Assembly (NCBI RefSeq): GCF_012843435.1
Contig: NZ_JABAFC010000009.1
Coordinates: 1-64,000, forward strand
Length of the DNA stretch: 64,000 nucleotides
Reading direction: 5' to 3'
DNA from: Psychrobacillus sp. BL-248-WT-3
GTDB taxonomy: Bacteria > Bacillota > Bacilli > Bacillales_A > Planococcaceae
Under the pieces are notes generated by a model. It had not been told where the DNA came from. It was given only the letters and a program-made list of their open reading frames with translations, and made no database searches. Of the stretch, positions 59,684 through 64,000 are shown piece after piece. A program made the translations under genes and the position numbers. The stretch's first letter is position 1, and the number at the start of each line of letters is the position of its first letter.

Positions 59684-62134
59684 TTAACTTTCTGTGACAG
59701 GCTCTGTTGTTCGAACAACAAATTCGTCATTTTCTACATCAAATACTACACGCTGACCCGTTAAGACTTCACCTTTTAACAGTTCCTCTGAAAGACGATC
59801 TTCCACATGCTTTTGTAATGCACGGCGCAACGGACGTGCTCCATATGTTGGATCGTAGCCTTCTGTAGTAATTTTATCTTGAGCAGCTTCAGTAAGTACT
59901 AGCTCTATTCCTTGTTCTTTTAAACGCTTCGCTAGCTGCTCTGTCATTAATGTCACAATTTGTTTTAAGTGTTCCTTCTCTAATGAGTGGAATACAATCA
60001 TTTCATCTAAACGGTTTAAGAATTCAGGACGGAATGCTTTTTTCAATTCTTCCAGCATTTTTCCTTTCATATCTTTATAATCCGTTTTTCCTGCTTCTTG
60101 TAAGTTAAACCCTACATGTTTATTATACTTAAGTGCATCTGCTCCAACATTAGATGTCATAATCACTACTGTATTGCGGAAGTCGACTGTGCGACCTTTC
60201 GAATCAGTTAATCGACCATCCTCTAATACTTGTAAAAGTATATTGAATACGTCTGGATGTGCTTTTTCAATTTCATCTAATAAAATTACAGAATACGGTT
60301 TACGGCGAACTTTTTCAGTCAACTGACCACCATCATCAAAGCCAACATACCCCGGAGGTGAACCTACTAAACGAGAAGTAGAATGTTTTTCCATGTACTC
60401 AGACATGTCTACTCGGATCATCGCGTCCTCGTCTCCAAACATTACCTCTGCTAAAGCACGAGCTAACTCCGTTTTACCTACTCCTGTAGGTCCTAAGAAG
60501 ATAAATGAACCAATTGGTCGCTTCGGATCTTTTAAGCCCGCTCGAGCTCGTCGGATAGCACGAGAAATAGCATCTACCGCTTCTTTTTGTCCGATTACAC
60601 GTTCATGTAATTTATCCTCCAGCTTTAACAACTTCTCGGACTCTGTTTGAGCTAACTTGGAAACAGGAATTCCAGTCCACATCGAAACGACAGCAGCGAT
60701 ATCCTCGACTGTAACCTCTGACTCTTCTTTTCCTTGTTTTTCTTTCCAAGTATTTTTCATAGTTTCTAATTTATCTTTAATCTTTTGTTCTTTATCTCGG
60801 AAAGAAGCTGCCTTCTCAAATTCCTGGCTTTGCACAGCTGCATTTTTCTCAGAGCGAACAGCCTCTAGCTTCGTTTCTAATTCTTTTAAATTAGGAGGAG
60901 TTGTATAGGAACGAAGGCGAACCTTAGAACCTGCCTCATCAATTAAATCTATTGCTTTATCAGGCAAGAAACGATCGGAAATGTAACGATCAGACATTTT
61001 AACTGCTGCTTCTACTGCTTCATCCGTAATTTTCACACGGTGATGTGCTTCATAACGATCGCGTAACCCATAAATAATTTGTACAGCTTCCTCAGAAGAA
61101 GGCTCATCAACTTGGATTGGTTGGAAGCGACGTTCAAGCGCAGCATCTTTTTCAATGTATTTGCGATATTCGTCTAATGTAGTAGCACCGATACATTGAA
61201 TTTCTCCTCGAGCCAGTGCTGGTTTCAAGATATTAGAAGCATCAATTGCCCCCTCTGCTCCACCTGCACCGATTAACGTATGAAGTTCATCAATGAAAAG
61301 AATAACATTTCCTGCTTGGCGAATTTCATCCATCACTTTTTTCAGACGGTCTTCAAATTCACCACGATATTTAGTACCCGCTACAACAGTACCCATATCT
61401 AAAGTCATTACACGTTTATCTCTTAAAATTTCAGGAACCTCATTTTGTACGATTTGTTGTGCAAGACCTTCTGCAATAGCAGTCTTACCTACACCTGGCT
61501 CCCCAATTAGGACCGGATTATTTTTCGTACGACGAGCTAATATTTCAATAACACGTGTGATTTCCTTGCTACGCCCTATTACAGGATCTAGCGTACCTTC
61601 TCTTGCAATTTGTGTTAAATCGCGTGCTAACCCGTCTAATGTCGGTGTACTAGCTGGAGCGACTCCGTTGTTATTACTATTGCTATGAGATTGATCGGAA
61701 CTTCCTAATAATTGAAGCACTTGCTGACGCGCCTTGTTCAAGCTTACACCTGCATTGTTCAATACTCTTGCTGCTACTCCTTCTCCTTCACGAATTAAAG
61801 CAAGAAGTAAATGTTCTGTTCCAATGTATGAGTGACCTAGTTTTCTTGATTCATCTACTGACAGCTCAATGACTTTCTTAGCACGAGGCGTATAGTGAAC
61901 AATCGGACCAACTTCCTCTGCTCCAGTTCCAACCAGCTCCTCGATCCCTGCCTCTATCACTTTTGGATCTACTTCGATTGCTTCTAATGCTTTTGCGGCA
62001 ATTCCGCTACCTTCACGGATAAGACCGAGTAAAATATGTTCTGTTCCAATAGATTCATGCTTTAAACGAATAGCCTCTTCTTGAGCTAATTGTAAAACTT
62101 TTTGCGATCTTTGCGTAAATCGATTAAACATCAT
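59684..62134 (-). CDS. clpC: Clp protease ATPase subunit ClpC
   Basis: An 816-aa AAA+ unfoldase. N-domain with two repeats ([33 protein letters not shown]), two Walker A sites ([16 protein letters not shown]), and a UVR-type middle-domain segment ([17 protein letters not shown]). Works with ClpP and McsB-marked substrates. Overlaps mcsB by 4 bp. Confidence 0.98.
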   Translation of the reverse strand: MMFNRFTQRSQKVLQLAQEEAIRLKHESIGTEHILLGLIREGSGIAAKALEAIEVDPKVIEAGIEELVGTGAEEVGPIVHYTPRAKKVIELSVDESRKLGHSYIGTEHLLLALIREGEGVAARVLNNAGVSLNKARQQVLQLLGSSDQSHSNSNNNGVAPASTPTLDGLARDLTQIAREGTLDPVIGRSKEITRVIEILARRTKNNPVLIGEPGVGKTAIAEGLAQQIVQNEVPEILRDKRVMTLDMGTVVAGTKYRGEFEDRLKKVMDEIRQAGNVILFIDELHTLIGAGGAEGAIDASNILKPALARGEIQCIGATTLDEYRKYIEKDAALERRFQPIQVDEPSSEEAVQIIYGLRDRYEAHHRVKITDEAVEAAVKMSDRYISDRFLPDKAIDLIDEAGSKVRLRSYTTPPNLKELETKLEAVRSEKNAAVQSQEFEKAASFRDKEQKIKDKLETMKNTWKEKQGKEESEVTVEDIAAVVSMWTGIPVSKLAQTESEKLLKLEDKLHERVIGQKEAVDAISRAIRRARAGLKDPKRPIGSFIFLGPTGVGKTELARALAEVMFGDEDAMIRVDMSEYMEKHSTSRLVGSPPGYVGFDDGGQLTEKVRRKPYSVILLDEIEKAHPDVFNILLQVLEDGRLTDSKGRTVDFRNTVVIMTSNVGADALKYNKHVGFNLQEAGKTDYKDMKGKMLEELKKAFRPEFLNRLDEMIVFHSLEKEHLKQIVTLMTEQLAKRLKEQGIELVLTEAAQDKITTEGYDPTYGARPLRRALQKHVEDRLSEELLKGEVLTGQRVVFDVENDEFVVRTTEPVTES

Positions 62135-63225
62135 GCAGGTTCCTCTCCTTTTGTATTATCTTTTTCTCCTTTTTGCAAACGTTCCCTTAACAGCTTAGCT
62201 CGAAACATGTCACGCTCCGTGGCATTTAAAGTAGTGCCAGCGTACTTTTGTAAAAAACCAGGCTGCATAAAGATCATACATTCATTTAGGATGGACATAT
62301 CTATATCCTTAATAAGTCCAATATCTATTCCTAAACGCACATCAGACAGACATCTTGCCGCCTCCTCTGTGGTCATTAGACGAGCATAGAATAAGGTTCC
62401 TAGTGAACGGTAAAGACGATCCTCCAATGTATTTGGGGAGTGCTGTAAAAGTGCGTCTCTTGCTTCTCTTTCTTTTTGAATAATTTGTTCTGCTATACTT
62501 TGAAGATCAGCAAGTATATCTTCCTCAGTCTTACCAAGTGTCGTTTGATTTGATACCTGATAAACATTGCCGAGCGCTTCACTACCCTCTCCATATATTC
62601 CTCTTACGACCATACCAAGCCGAGAAATAATGGTTACGATTCGATTCATTTGCTTTGTTTTTGTTAAAGCAGGTAAGTGCATCATGACAGATGCTCTAAG
62701 TCCTGTTCCAGTGTTTGTAGGGCAGCTTGTCAAATAACCAAACTGTTCGTCAAATGCATATGGTAATTCCTTTTCTAATAAACGATCTATTGTATCTGCC
62801 CGTTCGTAAGCTTGTTGGATTTGGAGTCCTGGAAATAGGCATTGAATTCGAATATGGTCCTCTTCATTCACCATGACACTAACAGACTCATCTTCTGATA
62901 AAAGGACAGATCCCGTATTTGGTGAATTTGCGAGCTTAGGACTTATTAAATGTTTTTCAACCAAGACTTGACGCCCTAGCTCAGATACATCTTTAATATG
63001 CACAGATGTAAAATTTTTCTGTAATTCTTCATCTGCATCTAACAGTGTGGAGGATACAGATTGGTCAATTTTATGCGCTTCGTCCTCTGTAAATGCTAGA
63101 GGGAAGCGAAAACCATTAAGGTTTCTCGCCAAGCGAATTCTGGTGCTCATCACGATGTCAGAATGCTCTCCTTCCCCTTCCATCCAACTAGATCTGGAAT
63201 TATCTAAAAAGTTCTCAATCGACAT
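62131..63225 (-). CDS. mcsB: Protein-arginine kinase McsB
   Basis: A 364-aa guanidino-phosphotransferase-type kinase that phosphorylates Arg on CtsR and on ClpCP substrates. ATP-binding arginines in [35 protein letters not shown] is the catalytic cysteine segment. ATG 63225 follows GGAGGTGA; a farther upstream start lies before that site. Confidence 0.95.
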   Translation of the reverse strand: MSIENFLDNSRSSWMEGEGEHSDIVMSTRIRLARNLNGFRFPLAFTEDEAHKIDQSVSSTLLDADEELQKNFTSVHIKDVSELGRQVLVEKHLISPKLANSPNTGSVLLSEDESVSVMVNEEDHIRIQCLFPGLQIQQAYERADTIDRLLEKELPYAFDEQFGYLTSCPTNTGTGLRASVMMHLPALTKTKQMNRIVTIISRLGMVVRGIYGEGSEALGNVYQVSNQTTLGKTEEDILADLQSIAEQIIQKEREARDALLQHSPNTLEDRLYRSLGTLFYARLMTTEEAARCLSDVRLGIDIGLIKDIDMSILNECMIFMQPGFLQKYAGTTLNATERDMFRAKLLRERLQKGEKDNTKGEEPA

Positions 63226-63754
63226 GTGAATCGTCACCTCCTCCGGCAAGTTGTTTTTCAAGGTCTTTAACTTCGTCTCTTAACTTCGCGGCATCTTCAA
63301 ATTGCTCTTGCTCAACTGCCTGCTTCATTTGAGCCCTAATTGCTTCAATTCGTTTCTTTAAAGCTATTTTTTCACCAAGTCGCCCTGGTGCTTTTCCAAT
63401 ATGTGTAGTGTTACCATTGTGTAGACGTTTTAGGGCTTGAGGTAAATGAGGACGGAAGCTTTCGTAGCATGATGCACATCCAAACTTACCCTCTTCTAGA
63501 AATCTCTCAATAGACCAGCCACATTCATCACATTCAAGTGTTTTTTGTTGTTTTTGTTGAACTATCTGATCTGCTTGGTTAAACCAATTAGATAGAAGCT
63601 GATGAAGAGATAATGGGTCTTGTTTGTATTCAACATAAAACGGGTGGAGGCTATTGGCACAGACCTCACAATAATGTCTTTCAAAGTGTTCTCCGTTATG
63701 CACTTGTGTAACCGTCACTTTAGCTGGCCGTTGTTTACAATTTTCACAAATCAC
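63215..63754 (-). CDS. mcsA: McsA, activator of McsB
   Basis: A 179-aa protein with four CxxC pairs (CENC, CEVC, CDEC, CASC) binding zinc and a C-terminal UVR domain (QAVEQEQFEDAAKLRDEVKD). GTG 63754 gives the family start MICENCKQRPA with GGGGTG eight bases upstream, and lies 16 bp after the ctsR stop; an ATG 12 codons earlier overlaps ctsR without a ribosome site. Confidence 0.95.
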   Translation of the reverse strand: MICENCKQRPAKVTVTQVHNGEHFERHYCEVCANSLHPFYVEYKQDPLSLHQLLSNWFNQADQIVQQKQQKTLECDECGWSIERFLEEGKFGCASCYESFRPHLPQALKRLHNGNTTHIGKAPGRLGEKIALKKRIEAIRAQMKQAVEQEQFEDAAKLRDEVKDLEKQLAGGGDDSHVD

Positions 63755-63770
63755 CTTATCAACACCCCGT

Positions 63771-64000
63771 TCAATTTTCACTTTTTTCATATTTTAGTGT
63801 TAAAAGCATGGCACATAGTATACGTGCTCGTAGCTCATCTCTTGCTGGTAGTGGGATGGCTAAAGTTGTTCTGTCTAGAGCTGCTAAAATTATCTTCGCC
63901 TCTCTTTTGGTAATAACCTCTTCATCCAATAAACGAAAAACAATATCCTCTGTAGTGGATGCAGATGCTCCTGCTTCCAGACTTTGTATTATATGCTCAA
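63771..64000 (-). CDS. ctsR: Transcriptional repressor CtsR, C-terminal part
   Basis: 76 C-terminal residues are visible; the 5' end lies outside the window. STTEDIVFRLLDEEVITKRE and LPARDELRARILCAMLLTLK match CtsR of Bacillus, repressor of class III heat-shock genes including this operon. The residue region contacted by McsB is included. Start and operator cannot be seen. Confidence 0.93.
   Translation of the reverse strand, partial: EHIIQSLEAGASASTTEDIVFRLLDEEVITKREAKIILAALDRTTLAIPLPARDELRARILCAMLLTLKYEKSEN

Noticed and set aside
61293-61688. A 131-codon plus-strand open frame inside clpC
   Set aside because: Antisense shadow of the conserved first AAA domain of clpC; no supporting signals.

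Overview
The window is a low-GC Firmicutes chromosome segment from near the replication origin. It holds the Bacillus-type supercluster running from ctsR-clpC through the rif (rpoBC), str, S10, spc and alpha ribosomal operons to rplM-rpsI, cwlD, salA, gerD and kbaA, with the 5' end of a 16S rRNA gene at the left edge. Gene order and protein sequences match Bacillales. Sporulation genes (sigH, cwlD, gerD, kbaA, a pdaB-position gene) point to an endospore former. I infer a Planococcaceae-type organism (Psychrobacillus/Sporosarcina/Lysinibacillus relatives) but cannot fix the genus. Almost everything is on the minus strand, so transcription runs from high to low coordinates and the replication origin should lie beyond position 64000.

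In transcription order: (a) 64000-59645 holds ctsR(partial)-mcsA-mcsB-clpC, the protein quality-control operon, closed by a strong terminator. (b) 59620-59430 holds copies of an intergenic repeat, then radA; disA, normally next to radA, is absent from this position. (c) 57807-49077 holds yacL, ispD-ispF, gltX, a cysteine T-box riboswitch, cysE-cysS-mrnC-rlmB-rae1 and sigH. (d) 49002-45376 holds rpmGB-secE-nusG, rplK-rplA and rplJ-rplL with their leaders. (e) 45350-37189 holds an RsmC-like methyltransferase, rpoB and rpoC. (f) 37173-32337 holds rplGB-rpsL-rpsG-fusA-tuf.

(g) 32331-26224 is an accessory insertion between tuf and rpsJ. It has a BceRS-type two-component system with a BceAB-type ABC transporter (cell-envelope antimicrobial-peptide sensing and detoxification) and an NhaC/YuiF-like antiporter, each unit closed by its own terminator. 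(h) 26048-11485 holds the S10-spc-alpha operons from rpsJ to rplQ. Between adk and infA, where map (methionine aminopeptidase) normally sits, there is only a frameshifted and truncated map remnant. (i) 11435-6928 holds another repeat-like element, ecfA1-ecfA2-ecfT-truA (ECF vitamin-transporter energising module plus tRNA pseudouridine synthase) and rplM-rpsI. (j) 6688-328 holds two GNAT acetyltransferases, an MFS transporter, cwlD, salA, gerD, kbaA and a PdaB-like protein that appears to have lost catalytic residues. (k) 278-1 is the rRNA promoter, leader and 16S start.

The most notable observations are the decayed map gene inside an otherwise intact spc operon, the catalytically degraded PdaB homologue at the canonical pdaB locus, the missing disA, the peptide-detoxification module placed inside the translation supercluster with a BceR-like operator, the intergenic repeat family that separates clpC from radA, and several unusual leader and terminator structures around rpoB-rpoC and secE-nusG. 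No CRISPR array, tRNA, prophage or insertion-sequence transposase was seen.
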